Shown piece by piece: positions 18,093 through 27,030 of a stretch of 64,000 bases of DNA. Under the pieces are notes generated by a model. That model was not told the origin of the DNA. It saw only the letters and a list, made by a program, of their open reading frames with translations, and ran no database searches. The stretch comes from Ruegeria aquimaris (GTDB taxonomy: Bacteria; Pseudomonadota; Alphaproteobacteria; Rhodobacterales; Rhodobacteraceae), in the NCBI RefSeq assembly GCF_025751555.1, contig NZ_JAOWLB010000001.1, positions 434,001 through 498,000 on the forward strand, given 5' to 3'. Made by a program: the position numbers and the translations under genes. Every line of letters starts with the position of its first letter. Within the stretch, counting starts at the first letter, position 1.

Positions 18093-18455
18093 ATGGAAAA
18101 CGTCGTCCTCATCATTCACCTTCTCCTGGCTCTGGGCCTGATCGCCGTCGTCCTGATGCAGCGGTCCGAAGGTGGCGGCCTGGGCATGGGTGGCGGCGGC
18201 GGCGCTATGACCGGCCGCGCGGCCGCAACCGCGCTCAGCAAGGTAACATGGGTTCTGGCCATCGCGTTCATCGTGACCTCGATCACCCTGACCGTGATCG
18301 CGGCGCAAAAGGCATCGGGCACCTCGGTCATCGACCGTCTGGGCGTTCCCGCGCCCGCGGCATCCGAACCGGCCACGCCCAACGTTCCGGCAGGCAGCGA
18401 CCTGTTGCCGCCCAGTGCGGGCGACAACGCACCCTTGGTGCCCAAGGCCGACTGA
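18093..18455 (+). CDS. secG: SecG, protein-export membrane subunit
   Basis: 120 residues. Two membrane helices (about 3-21 and 51-72) flank the conserved cytoplasmic loop LMQRSEGGGLGMGGGG, typical of SecG. It assists SecYE in protein translocation. The C-terminal 45 residues are Pro/Ala-rich and variable, as is common. The ATG at 18093 was chosen over an earlier in-frame ATG because MENVVLIIHLLLAL is the usual start. A terminator-like hairpin separates it from pyrG. Confidence 0.93.
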   Translation: MENVVLIIHLLLALGLIAVVLMQRSEGGGLGMGGGGGAMTGRAAATALSKVTWVLAIAFIVTSITLTVIAAQKASGTSVIDRLGVPAPAASEPATPNVPAGSDLLPPSAGDNAPLVPKAD

Positions 18456-18479
18456 TCTACAACAGTTTGCATTCCTGGT

Positions 18480-18510
18480 GAGAGCCGCAACAGCATCTTG
18501 CGGTTCTCTT
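18480..18510 (+). terminator. hairpin after secG
   Basis: GAGAGCCGCAA pairs with TTGCGGTTCTC, one G-T pair included, around a 7-base loop, and ends in TT. It lies 24 bases after the secG stop and ahead of pyrG. Confidence 0.65.
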
Positions 18511-18617
18511 GCGCAATTGGCGCGAATCCTTTATACGTGAAGTCCCGTGATGCTGCGGTTTTTCCGAAACCGCCGGGCAGCTGAATTATGACTTCTCACG
18601 GGGGCAGCCGAACACTC

Positions 18618-20261
18618 ATGGCGCGTTTCATCTTCATCACCGGCGGTGTCGTTTCTTCGCTTGGCAAGGGTCTGGCCTCAGCCGCATTGGGCGCGCTGCT
18701 GCAAGCGCGCGGCTTCTCGGTCCGCCTGCGCAAGCTCGACCCCTATCTGAACGTCGATCCGGGCACCATGTCGCCCTTTGAACACGGCGAGGTCTTTGTC
18801 ACCGATGACGGCGCCGAGACCGATCTGGACCTCGGCCATTACGAACGCTTCACCGGGGTGGCGGCGCGCAAGACGGACTCGGTCAGCTCGGGCAGGATCT
18901 ATTCCAACGTGCTGGAGAAGGAACGCCGCGGCGACTACCTCGGCAAGACCATCCAGGTCATTCCCCACGTCACCAACGAGATCAAGGATTTCATCTCGAT
19001 CGGCGAGGACGAGGTCGATTTCATGCTCTGCGAGATCGGCGGCACCGTCGGCGATATCGAGGGCCTGCCCTTCTTCGAAGCGATCCGCCAGTTTTCCCAG
19101 GACAAGCCGCGCGGCCAGTGCATCTTCATGCACCTGACCCTGCTGCCCTATATCAAGGCGTCCGGCGAACTCAAAACCAAGCCCACCCAGCACTCGGTCA
19201 AGGAGCTGCGCTCGATCGGTATCGCCCCCGATATCCTGGTCTGCCGCTCCGAAGGTCCGATTCCGCAGAAGGAACGCGAGAAACTGGCGCTTTTCTGCAA
19301 CGTCCGCCCCGAAGCGGTGATCGCCGCGCAGGATCTCTCGACCATCTACGACGCGCCGCTGGCCTATCACGCCGAGGGGCTCGATCAGGCGGTGCTGGAC
19401 GCGTTCCAGATCAGCCCGGCGCCCAAGCCGGATCTGACGAAATGGGAAGACGTCAGCGACCGCATCCACAACCCCGAGGGCGAGGTCAAGGTCGCCATCG
19501 TCGGCAAGTACACCCAGCTGGAAGACGCCTATAAATCCATCGCCGAGGCGCTGACCCATGGCGGTATGGCCAACCGGGTCAAGGTCAGGATCGAATGGGT
19601 CGATGCCGAGATCTTCGACCGCGAGGACCCCGCGCCCTATCTCGAAGGCTTCCATGCCATCCTGGTACCTGGCGGCTTTGGCGAACGCGGCACCGAGGGC
19701 AAGATCAAGGCGGCGCAATATGCCCGCGAACACCAGGTGCCCTATCTGGGCATCTGCCTCGGCATGCAGATGGCGGTGATCGAGGCGGCGCGCAATGTCG
19801 CGGGCATGGCCAGCGCCGGATCCGAGGAGTTCGACCACGAGGCCGGCGCCAAACGGTTCGAGCCGGTGGTCTATCACCTCAAGGAATGGGTGCAGGGCAA
19901 CTACAAGGTCAGCCGCAAGGTCGACGACGACAAGGGCGGCACCATGCGGCTCGGCGCTTACGACGCGGTGCTGGCCGAAGGTTCGAAAGTGGCCGAGGTC
20001 TATGGCGCTTGCAACATCGAGGAACGCCACCGCCACCGCTACGAGGTGGATATCAAGTACCGCGACAAGCTGGAAAAGGCGGGGCTGCGGTTCTCCGGCA
20101 TGTCGCCCGACGGTCGCCTGCCCGAAATCGTGGAATGGACCGATCACCCCTGGTTCATCGGAGTGCAATATCACCCCGAGCTGAAATCGAAACCCTTCGC
20201 GCCGCATCCGCTCTTTGCCGATTTCGTGCGCGCCGCCAAGGAAAGCTCGCGCCTGGTTTAG
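18618..20261 (+). CDS. pyrG: CTP synthase
   Basis: 547 residues, the full two-domain enzyme that makes CTP from UTP, ATP and glutamine. The N-terminal synthase domain starts [18 protein letters not shown], containing the ATP-binding loop. The C-terminal class I glutamine amidotransferase domain has its nucleophile in [14 protein letters not shown] and the His-Glu pair in the terminal [11 protein letters not shown]. The ATG at 18618 starts the family-conserved N-terminus; an ATG 30 bases upstream would add a short leader. The intergenic repeat region that follows may end transcription. Confidence 0.96.
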   Translation: MARFIFITGGVVSSLGKGLASAALGALLQARGFSVRLRKLDPYLNVDPGTMSPFEHGEVFVTDDGAETDLDLGHYERFTGVAARKTDSVSSGRIYSNVLEKERRGDYLGKTIQVIPHVTNEIKDFISIGEDEVDFMLCEIGGTVGDIEGLPFFEAIRQFSQDKPRGQCIFMHLTLLPYIKASGELKTKPTQHSVKELRSIGIAPDILVCRSEGPIPQKEREKLALFCNVRPEAVIAAQDLSTIYDAPLAYHAEGLDQAVLDAFQISPAPKPDLTKWEDVSDRIHNPEGEVKVAIVGKYTQLEDAYKSIAEALTHGGMANRVKVRIEWVDAEIFDREDPAPYLEGFHAILVPGGFGERGTEGKIKAAQYAREHQVPYLGICLGMQMAVIEAARNVAGMASAGSEEFDHEAGAKRFEPVVYHLKEWVQGNYKVSRKVDDDKGGTMRLGAYDAVLAEGSKVAEVYGACNIEERHRHRYEVDIKYRDKLEKAGLRFSGMSPDGRLPEIVEWTDHPWFIGVQYHPELKSKPFAPHPLFADFVRAAKESSRLV

Positions 20262-20447
20262 GCGAAAGATGGGGGCTCTGCCCCCGTCGCCTTCGGCGCC
20301 TCCCCCGGGATATTTTCAGCAAGAGGAAAGTACAGGGCGCAATCCTGTTTCTTTCTGGTTCGAAATACTCCGGAGCGCGAGGCAGCGCCTCGCATCCCGC
20401 GCCGCAGGCGCGAAAACAGGCGAGCGCGCCGCAGACGCACCTTGTTG
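20262..20447. repeat. GC-rich hairpin-containing intergenic repeat region
   Basis: No gene seen. The stretch contains a GGGGGCTCTGCCCCC hairpin, then GGCGCCTCCCCCGGGATATT and GCGAGGCAGCGCCTCGC, another hairpin. The wording of this block resembles extragenic palindromic sequences I associate with many Rhodobacterales gene ends. It lies between convergent pyrG and the M19 dipeptidase, where a bidirectional terminator is expected. Confidence 0.5.
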
Positions 20448-21491
20448 TCAGGGCCGGGTTTCGCGCCAGACCTCCGACAGCACCCGCATCCAGTTGCCCC
20501 AGCAGAGCCGCTCGATCAGGGCTGGCGGATAGCCGTGCCGCTCCATCGCCTGGACCAGCGCCGGCAGCTTGTCGACCGTGTTCAGCCATTTGGGCGGCGT
20601 GCAGCCGTCGAAATCCGAACCCAGTCCGACGCCTTCCTCGCCCAGCTGGTCGATCAGGTGATCGAGCTGCGCCAGCAGAAAAGAAGGCGGGATATCGTCA
20701 TCCGGCCGCCCGTCCGGCCGCAGGAAGGTGGATTCATAGTTCAGCCCCGCCAACCCACCGCTCTCGGCCATGATCCGCAGCTGTTCATCGGTCAGGTTGC
20801 GGGCATGCGGCACCAGGGCATGGGCGTTGGAATGGGTCGCCACCAGCGGCCGTTTCGAGATCGCTGCCACATCCCGGAACCCGGCCAGGTTCAGGTGGCT
20901 GAGATCGACGAGAACACCCAACTCCTCGCAGCGCGTGACCAGCGCCCGGCCCCGTTCGGTCAGCCCCGGGCCGATATCGGGGCCCGAAGGATAGCGGAAC
21001 GGCACCCCGTGGCCAAAGGCGTTGGGCCGGCTCCAGACCGGCCCGAGCGAGCGCAGGCCCAGCGCATAGAGTTCTTCCAATTCGTAGAAATCCGGCCCGA
21101 TCCCCTCGGCCCCCTCCAGATGCAGGATCGCCGCGACCACGCCATCGGCCCGGGCGCGGGCGATCTGGGCGGTGCTGGTGCAGATGCGCAGCGCGCCCAG
21201 CTCCTCCAGCGCCACCAGCGTGTCCGCCTGCGCCCGGATCATCTCCCAGGCCTGCGTATCCGGCACCGGATCGGGCAGCGGCACGTCATATTCGACGCCA
21301 AGCCCGCTGAAATCGGTCAGCCCGTCCGACCGCGACCAAAGCGCAAAGAACCCGCCGCCAAAGCCGCCCGCCTGCGCCCGCGGCAGGTCCATCTGGCCGG
21401 GCAACCCGGTCAGGAACCCCGGCGCCGCGGCCCGCCCGCCGACCCGGCTCAGCTCGGTGAGCACGTCGTTATGTCCGTCGAATATCAGCAT
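20448..21491 (-). CDS. membrane dipeptidase family (peptidase M19)
   Basis: 347 residues. The first zinc ligands are H7 and D9 in FDGHND, the bridging Glu is E126 in LHLEGAEG, and later His ligands lie in VDLSHLN and VATHSNAHAL. A substrate-facing GLGSDFDG and the C-terminal WGNWMRVL are also typical. M19 enzymes hydrolyse dipeptides, some with D-amino acids. There is no signal peptide, so this member is probably cytoplasmic. The ATG at 21491 begins MLIFDGHND; earlier starts add unrelated residues. Confidence 0.9.
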   Translation of the reverse strand: MLIFDGHNDVLTELSRVGGRAAAPGFLTGLPGQMDLPRAQAGGFGGGFFALWSRSDGLTDFSGLGVEYDVPLPDPVPDTQAWEMIRAQADTLVALEELGALRICTSTAQIARARADGVVAAILHLEGAEGIGPDFYELEELYALGLRSLGPVWSRPNAFGHGVPFRYPSGPDIGPGLTERGRALVTRCEELGVLVDLSHLNLAGFRDVAAISKRPLVATHSNAHALVPHARNLTDEQLRIMAESGGLAGLNYESTFLRPDGRPDDDIPPSFLLAQLDHLIDQLGEEGVGLGSDFDGCTPPKWLNTVDKLPALVQAMERHGYPPALIERLCWGNWMRVLSEVWRETRP

Positions 21492-21586
21492 CTCGTCCCA
21501 CTTTGCCGAATTCGCCGCACCGCACAAGCGGGATTGCACAGCCGCGCGTTCCCCGGCAGGTTGACCGCACAATGAAGGAGCGAAAG

Positions 21587-21880
21587 ATGACCAAGGGATA
21601 CTGGGTTGCCCATGTGGATGTGGACGACATCGAAACCTACAAGACCTATATCGCCGCCAATGCCGCCCCCTTTGCCGAATATGGCGCCCGCTTCCTGGTG
21701 CGCGGCGGCGCCTATGAACAGACCGAAGGCCATTGCCGCGCCCGCACCGTGGTGATCGAGTTTCCCAGTTACGAGGCCGCGCTCGCCTGTTACCACAGCC
21801 CCGGCTACCAGGCCGCCAAGGCGCTGCGCGATCCGGTCTCGACCGGCGATATGGTGATCATCCAGGGCTATGACGGGTAG
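21587..21880 (+). CDS. DUF1330 protein
   Basis: 97 residues with a dimeric alpha/beta-barrel-like pattern: MTKGYWVAHVDVDDIETYK, then FLVRGGAYEQTEG and VIEFPSYEAALACYHSPGYQ. This is DUF1330, small stand-alone proteins of unknown activity related to the ABM fold. AAGGAG sits 6 bases before the ATG, fixing the start. It is divergent from the dipeptidase gene. Confidence 0.85.
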   Translation: MTKGYWVAHVDVDDIETYKTYIAANAAPFAEYGARFLVRGGAYEQTEGHCRARTVVIEFPSYEAALACYHSPGYQAAKALRDPVSTGDMVIIQGYDG

Positions 21881-21922
21881 TTCGCGCTTGGCGACCCGCT
21901 AGATATGGGGTAAATTCCCGCC

Positions 21923-22369
21923 ATGCTTAAAAAGTTGTTCCAGGCTTTCCGCCCGCCCGCGCCCACACAACTGCCCGATCCCGACGCCGAACTGGCGCTC
22001 GGCGCGCTGCTGGTGCGCGTGGCCAAGGCCGACCGCGACTATCAGGTCGAAGAGATCAGCCTGATCGACCGCATCCTGGCGCGCCTCTACCAGCATAACG
22101 CGATCGAGGCCGCCAAGGTCCGCGCCACCTGCGAGAAACTGCATGCCGCAGCCCCCGAAACCGACACGTTCGGTCGGCTGATCCGCGAGACCACCGGGCT
22201 CGAAGAACGCCTGGCCGCGCTCGACGCGCTGTGGGAGGTGGTCCTGGCCGACAACGAGGAACGTGAAGGCGAGGTCAAGATCGTCGAGGAGGCGCGCATC
22301 GCCATGGGGCTCAGCCGCAAGGACAGCGATCAGGCGCGCGCCCGGATTCTCGCCCGCCGCGACGGCTGA
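21923..22369 (+). CDS. TerB-like protein, copy 1
   Basis: 148 residues. After a short N-terminal leader, the all-helical domain contains LALGALLVRVAKADRDYQ and ISLIDRILARLY, with the acidic positions typical of TerB-like (tellurite resistance B) domains. The second half has ALWEVVLADNEEREGEVKI. TerB domains are linked to membrane stress and metal or tellurite responses, but the function of these stand-alone proteins is unclear. It is the first of three plus-strand genes with a related paralogue directly downstream. Confidence 0.78.
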   Translation: MLKKLFQAFRPPAPTQLPDPDAELALGALLVRVAKADRDYQVEEISLIDRILARLYQHNAIEAAKVRATCEKLHAAAPETDTFGRLIRETTGLEERLAALDALWEVVLADNEEREGEVKIVEEARIAMGLSRKDSDQARARILARRDG

Positions 22370-22406
22370 TCTTGGCGCGGCCCGCTTCCCGCCCTATAGC
22401 TTGACC

Positions 22407-22844
22407 ATGTTTCGCGATTTCCTGAACCGGCTGTCCCAGCCGCAGCCCGACCCCCTGACCGAGGACGACGCCCGCCTGGCGCTGACCGCGCTTCTGGTCC
22501 GCATCGCCCGGTCCGACAACGATTATGCCCCGGCCGAGGTGGCCCGCATCGACCGGATCACCGCCCGGCGCTATGGCCTGTCGCCGTTCGAGGCCACCGC
22601 CCTGCGCAGCCGCGCCGAAACGCTCGAATCCGAGGCCCCCGATACCGTCCGCTTTACCCGCGCCATCAAGGATGCGGTCCCCTACGAGGACCGCCGCGCG
22701 GTGGTCGAGGCCGCCTGGTCGGTGGCGCTGGCCGACGGCCAGCGCAGCGGCGAGGAGGATGCGCTGATGCGGCTGGTGGCCAGCCTGCTGGGTGTCAACG
22801 ACCGCGATTCGGCGCTCGCCCGGCAAAAGGCGGCGCAGCAATGA
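22407..22844 (+). CDS. TerB-like protein, copy 2
   Basis: 145 residues, clearly paralogous to the preceding gene: LALTALLVRIARSDNDYAPA, then RIDRITARRYGLSPFEA, and AAWSVALADGQRSGEED align with copy 1 along the whole length. The start ATG at 22407 lies 37 bases after the first TerB stop. The TGA overlaps the ATG of the PhnD-like gene by four bases. Tandem duplication is likely; sequence divergence suggests it is old. Confidence 0.78.
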   Translation: MFRDFLNRLSQPQPDPLTEDDARLALTALLVRIARSDNDYAPAEVARIDRITARRYGLSPFEATALRSRAETLESEAPDTVRFTRAIKDAVPYEDRRAVVEAAWSVALADGQRSGEEDALMRLVASLLGVNDRDSALARQKAAQQ

Positions 22845-23593
22845 CCGCGATGCTCGGCATGTATGACATGCCCGCCCTCCAGGCCGCCAACGACCGGTTC
22901 TGGTCGCTGATTCGCACCGAACTGGGCACCGGCCCGGACCGGCTCGACCGCGACCGGGATGTCTGGGAGATCTGGCAGGACCCGACGCTGGTGCTGGCGC
23001 AGACCTGCGGCATGCCCTTTCGCACCCGCCTGCACGGGACCGTGCAACTGGTGGGAACCCCGGATTACGGCCTGCCCGGCTGCCCGGCCGGGCATTACTG
23101 TTCGGTCTTCGTGGCGCGTGCCGGGGATGACCGCGATCTGGCGGCGCTGGCCGGGGGGAGTTTCGCCTATAACGAGGCGCTGTCGCAATCTGGCTGGGCC
23201 GCGCCCCTCAACCACCTGCTGGCGCTTGGCCTGCGCCCCGGACATCTGCACCAGACCGGCGCCCACGCCCTGTCGGCCCGGGCGGTGGCGGACGGGTCCG
23301 CCGATCTCGCAGCACTCGACGCGCTGACCTGGGAACTGCTGCGGGAACATACCGACCTGGGCGGTCTGCTGCGCGAGGTGGCCCGCACCGCGCCCACGCC
23401 GACCCTGCCCTATATCACCGCGCCCGGACGCGACGCCGCCGCAATCGCCCGCGCGGTACGTGCCGCAATCGCGAATCTGGCGCCCGCCGACCGGGCCACC
23501 CTGCACCTCAGGGGGCTGGTGGACATCCCCGCGGGTGCCTATCTGGCGGTCCCCAATCCGCCCGCACCGGAGGCATTTCGCCCGCGCGACTGA
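22841..23593 (+). CDS. cytosolic PhnD-like phosphate/phosphonate binding-fold protein
   Basis: 250 residues with the PhnD-type periplasmic-binding fold: LGMYDMPALQAANDRFWSLI, DPTLVLAQTCGMPF and ALTWELLREHTDL are typical. There is no signal peptide or lipobox; the fold begins at residue 5, so unlike true ABC binding proteins it should stay in the cytoplasm. No permease or ATPase is attached. The ATG overlaps the preceding TerB stop by four bases. The ligand cannot be told from sequence. Confidence 0.78.
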   Translation: MTAMLGMYDMPALQAANDRFWSLIRTELGTGPDRLDRDRDVWEIWQDPTLVLAQTCGMPFRTRLHGTVQLVGTPDYGLPGCPAGHYCSVFVARAGDDRDLAALAGGSFAYNEALSQSGWAAPLNHLLALGLRPGHLHQTGAHALSARAVADGSADLAALDALTWELLREHTDLGGLLREVARTAPTPTLPYITAPGRDAAAIARAVRAAIANLAPADRATLHLRGLVDIPAGAYLAVPNPPAPEAFRPRD

Positions 23594-23703
23594 TCATTTC
23601 GTCAGGTTATCTGATACAAACCGTCGTTTTGAACGTTGCAATATACCAAAAATTCGGACCTAGTTACGCCCTAACAAAGAGAACAAAAGCACCGGGACAC
23701 CAC
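23594..23703 (+). promoter_or_regulatory. upstream region of the PAAT transporter
   Basis: 110 bases, AT-richer than the surroundings. It contains GATACAAACCGTCGTTTTG, a partial match to the 18-bp repeat found before the first glutamine-synthetase-like gene, and CAAAC-N4-GTTTTG, an imperfect inverted repeat. This is probably the promoter/operator of the transporter operon; exact -35/-10 boxes are not clear. Confidence 0.4.
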
Positions 23704-24480
23704 GTGACAGACAATCCCCCCGTCATCCAGATCAAGGATCTTCACAAGGCATTTGGCCAGCTCGAAGTACTCAAGGGCGTCGACATCACCGCCCATCGCG
23801 GCGACGTGGTGTCGCTGATCGGATCGTCGGGGTCGGGGAAATCCACGTTGCTGCGCTGCTGCAACCTGCTCGAAGACAGCCAGCAGGGCGAGATTATCTT
23901 CAACGGCGAACCGGTCGCCTGGACCGGCCAGGGCTCCAACCGGCGCCCCGCCGACCCCAAGCAGGTGCTGCGCATCCGCACCAACCTCAGCATGGTGTTC
24001 CAGCAGTTCAACCTCTGGGCCCATATGACCATCCTGCAAAACGTGATGGAGGCGCCGCTGCACGTGCTGGGCCGCGACCGGCGCGAGGTCGAGGACAGCG
24101 CCCGCCGCTATCTCGACAAGGTCGGCATCGGCGACAAATGCGATAATTACCCGGCACAGCTTTCGGGCGGCCAGCAACAGCGTGCCGCCATCGCGCGCGG
24201 CCTGTGCATGGAGCCGCAGGCGCTCTTGTTCGACGAACCGACCTCGGCACTCGACCCCGAGCTGGAGCAGGAGGTGATCCGCGTGATCAAGGACCTCGCC
24301 GCCGAGGGCCGAACCATGATCATCGTCACCCATGACATGAAGATGGCCGCCGATATCTCGTCCCACGTGGTCTTCCTTCACCAGGGGCTGATCGAGGAAG
24401 AAGGCTCTGCCGAAGATATTTTCGGCGCGGCCCGTTCCGAACGCCTGCGGGGCTTCCTTTCCGCCACCCAGGCCGCATAA
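23704..24480 (+). CDS. PAAT-family amino acid ABC transporter ATPase
   Basis: 258 residues with Walker A GSSGSGKST, signature LSGGQQQRAAIARGL, Walker B ALLFDEPTSALDPE and switch His in IVTHDM. The sequence around VMEAPLHVLGRDRREVEDSA fits HisP/OccP-type ATPases of the polar amino acid/opine class. I chose GTG at 23704 (VTDNPPVIQI); an ATG at 23629 would add 25 residues that do not resemble the family. It is the first gene of a transporter operon with the binding protein and two permeases. Confidence 0.9.
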   Translation: MTDNPPVIQIKDLHKAFGQLEVLKGVDITAHRGDVVSLIGSSGSGKSTLLRCCNLLEDSQQGEIIFNGEPVAWTGQGSNRRPADPKQVLRIRTNLSMVFQQFNLWAHMTILQNVMEAPLHVLGRDRREVEDSARRYLDKVGIGDKCDNYPAQLSGGQQQRAAIARGLCMEPQALLFDEPTSALDPELEQEVIRVIKDLAAEGRTMIIVTHDMKMAADISSHVVFLHQGLIEEEGSAEDIFGAARSERLRGFLSATQAA

Positions 24481-24517
24481 ACTCAAAAACACCAAACTCT
24501 AAGGGGAGTGTCTCACA

Positions 24518-25240
24518 ATGAAAAAACTGATTCTGACCGCTGCCGCCCTGGCGCTGACTGCGGGCATGGGCATGGCCCAGACCGTGCGCATGGGGACCGA
24601 GGGCGCCTACCCTCCGTACAACTTCATCAACGACAAGGGCGAAGTTGACGGCTTCGAGCGCGAACTGGGCGACGAGCTCTGCAAGCGCGCCGAACTGACC
24701 TGCGAATGGGTCAAGAACGATTGGGATTCGATCATCCCGAACCTAGTGTCGGGCAACTACGACACCATCATCGCCGGCATGTCGATCACCGACGAGCGCG
24801 ATGAGGTGATCGACTTCACCCAGAACTACCTGCCGCCGACCGCCTCGGCCTATGTCGCCACCTCCGAAGGCGCTGACCTGTCGGGCGTCGTCTCGGCCCA
24901 GACCGCCACCATCCAGGCCGGTTACATCGCCGAAAGCGGCGCCACCCTGGTCGAGTTCGCAACGCCCGAGGAAACCATCGCCGCCGTCCGCAACGGCGAG
25001 GCCGATGCCGTGTTCGCCGACAAGGACTATCTGGTGCCGCTGGTCGAGGAATCGGGCGGCGAGCTGATGTTCGTGGGCGATGACGTGCCGCTGGGCGGCG
25101 GCGTCGGCATGGGCCTGCGCGAAAGCGACGGCGAGCTGCGCGGCAAGTTCGACGCGGCCATCACCTCGATGAAAGAGGACGGCACGCTGAACGCGATGAT
25201 CAAGAAGTGGTTCGGCGAAAACGCCGCCATCTACGAATAA
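24518..25240 (+). CDS. PAAT periplasmic substrate-binding protein
   Basis: 240 residues. A Sec signal peptide (MKKLILTAAALALTAGMGMA) is followed by VRMGTEGAYPPYNFINDKGE, the usual start of HisJ/ArgT-type binding proteins. DWDSIIPNLVSGNYDTIIAG and MSITDERDEVIDFT are the conserved ligand-site strings, including the R that contacts the carboxylate. The ligand is probably an amino acid, opine or related amine, but it cannot be fixed. A large stem-loop follows the gene and probably raises its level over the permeases. Confidence 0.92.
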   Translation: MKKLILTAAALALTAGMGMAQTVRMGTEGAYPPYNFINDKGEVDGFERELGDELCKRAELTCEWVKNDWDSIIPNLVSGNYDTIIAGMSITDERDEVIDFTQNYLPPTASAYVATSEGADLSGVVSAQTATIQAGYIAESGATLVEFATPEETIAAVRNGEADAVFADKDYLVPLVEESGGELMFVGDDVPLGGGVGMGLRESDGELRGKFDAAITSMKEDGTLNAMIKKWFGENAAIYE

Positions 25241-25249
25241 TCGTGACAC

Positions 25250-25284
25250 GGGCGTGGCGGCCTTCGACGAAGGCCGCCACGCCC
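25250..25284 (+). terminator. strong stem-loop between binding protein and permeases
   Basis: GGGCGTGGCGGCC pairs perfectly with GGCCGCCACGCCC, and TTCG/CGAA can extend it to 17 bp. There is no T run, so it is more likely a partial terminator or a barrier to 3'-exonucleases that stabilises the binding-protein mRNA, as known for other binding-protein operons. Confidence 0.7.
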
Positions 25285-25327
25285 CCCGCGCCGCCATTGC
25301 CGCGCCACGCCCCGCAAAGGCTCTCCG

Positions 25328-26215
25328 ATGTTTTCCTACTGCGCCGATCCCGACACGCTTGGCACCTTCCGCTGGTTCTCCTGCTACCTGACCAACGGCG
25401 TGCACCTGTCGTTCTACATGTCCTTCATCAAGGTGCTGTTGCTCCTCTTCATCACCGCGCCGGTGGCGCTGGCGGTGGGCTTTGGCGGCGCCATGGCCAC
25501 CCGGGCGCACCTGGCCCCGGTCCGCTGGCTGGGCGAGGGCTATATCGCGATCATGCGCGGCGTCCCCGATATCGCCTTCTTCCTGTTCTTCGTGATCGCG
25601 CTCGACCAGGCCTTTGAATGGACCCGCCACCAGGTCCTGTGTCCCGACTGGGACGCGCCGATCCGCCAGGGCAACGACTTCCTCGTCTGCCCCGCCGCCA
25701 AGCTGCCGCTCAGCACAGCGCGGGAATCCATACACCAAGCCTATTCCTTCTTCCTCGCCGTCATCACCTTTGCCATCGTGTTCGGCGCCTTTGCCGCCAA
25801 CGTGCTGCGCGGCGGCATGCGCGCCGTGCCGCATGCCCAGCTGGAAACCGCTGCCGCCTATGGCATGTCCCGGCGGCAGACCTTCTGGCGCATCCTCGTC
25901 CCGCAGATGTGGATCTATGCCCTGCCGGGCCTGTCGAACCTCTGGCTCATCCTGATCAAGGCAACACCGCTGCTGTTCCTGCTGGGGATCGAGGACATCG
26001 TCTATTGGGCGCGCGAGATCGGCGGAACCAAGACCTCGCGCTTTACCGACTATCCGCACGAGGACTGGCGCATGTGGTACTTCCTGTTCCTGCTGGTCTT
26101 CTACCTCAGCTTCACCCGCGTCTCCGAAATCCTGCTGGAGAAACTGACCCTGCGCCTCAGCCACGGCCAGGCCACCACCGGCGGCGAGGCCCTGCGCAAG
26201 GAGGCCGCGGCATGA
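25328..26215 (+). CDS. PAAT transporter permease, HisQ-like
   Basis: 295 residues with about five membrane helices. The EAA loop that meets the ATPase appears as LETAAAYGMSRRQTFWRILVPQM (in two pieces), and MRGVPDIAFFLFF matches the FRGxPxxxQ-type motif of the family. A polar 45-residue insertion between helices (about 95-140, containing two cysteines) makes it longer than typical 230-residue permeases. It starts 87 bases after the binding protein and overlaps the second permease by four bases. Confidence 0.9.
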   Translation: MFSYCADPDTLGTFRWFSCYLTNGVHLSFYMSFIKVLLLLFITAPVALAVGFGGAMATRAHLAPVRWLGEGYIAIMRGVPDIAFFLFFVIALDQAFEWTRHQVLCPDWDAPIRQGNDFLVCPAAKLPLSTARESIHQAYSFFLAVITFAIVFGAFAANVLRGGMRAVPHAQLETAAAYGMSRRQTFWRILVPQMWIYALPGLSNLWLILIKATPLLFLLGIEDIVYWAREIGGTKTSRFTDYPHEDWRMWYFLFLLVFYLSFTRVSEILLEKLTLRLSHGQATTGGEALRKEAAA

Positions 26216-27021
26216 AATCCTGCATCGACACCATCCAGGACTATGGCCTGCGCTCGATCGGTATCGGCGAACGGCTCCTGCCGAAATCCGACTTCACGCT
26301 CTGCGAACAGTTCACCCTGATCGGCTCGGGCATGATCTGGAACATCTATTTCGGCCTGATGGCGCTGGTCACCGGCTATTTCCTGGCCGTCACCCTGGCG
26401 CTGGGCAAAAGCGCGTCCAACCCCTGGGCGCGCAAACCGGCGGAATGGTTCATCTTCATCTTCCGCGGCTCGCCCCTCTTCATCCAGTTCTTCTTTGCCT
26501 ATTTCTTCTTCCTGTCGCTGAAGAAGAGCTATCCGATGTTCGACATGCTGACCTCGGCCTGGGCCGGGGCGCTGATCGTGCTGTTCATGAATACCGCCGC
26601 CTATTCGGCCGAGATCTTCTATGGCGCGCTGCGCACGATCCCCAAGGGCGATGTCGAGGCCGCCGATGCCTATGGCATGAGCGGCTGGCCCCGCTTCCGC
26701 CGCATCGTCTGGCCCACCATGATGCGGCTGGCCTGGCCCGCCTACACGAACGAGGCGATCTTTCTCTTTCACGCCACAACGCTGGTCTTCTTCTCGGCCT
26801 TCCCGGCCTGGCAACAGCGCGGCGATGCGCTCTATTACGCCAGCTATTTCGCCGACAAGACCTTCAACCCGTTCATCCCCTACCCGATCCTGGCCTTCTA
26901 CTTCATCCTGCTGACACTGACCGTGGTGGGTGTCTTCGGGGTGATCAACACCAGGCTCAACCGTCACCTGCCGGCGGAACGGCGCGCCAAGATGCGCTTC
27001 CGCCTCAACCTCGCCCGCTGA
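26212..27021 (+). CDS. PAAT transporter permease, HisM-like
   Basis: 269 residues with about five membrane helices. FRGSPLFIQFFFAYFFFLSL is the conserved permease motif, and GDVEAADAYGMSGWPRFRRI is the EAA loop. The start ATG at 26212 overlaps the stop of the first permease by four bases, typical of a heteromeric permease pair. The gene ends nine bases before the FAD-oxidoreductase start, so that enzyme is probably in the same operon and acts on the imported compound. Confidence 0.9.
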   Translation: MKSCIDTIQDYGLRSIGIGERLLPKSDFTLCEQFTLIGSGMIWNIYFGLMALVTGYFLAVTLALGKSASNPWARKPAEWFIFIFRGSPLFIQFFFAYFFFLSLKKSYPMFDMLTSAWAGALIVLFMNTAAYSAEIFYGALRTIPKGDVEAADAYGMSGWPRFRRIVWPTMMRLAWPAYTNEAIFLFHATTLVFFSAFPAWQQRGDALYYASYFADKTFNPFIPYPILAFYFILLTLTVVGVFGVINTRLNRHLPAERRAKMRFRLNLAR

Positions 27022-27030
27022 GGAGCCCAC

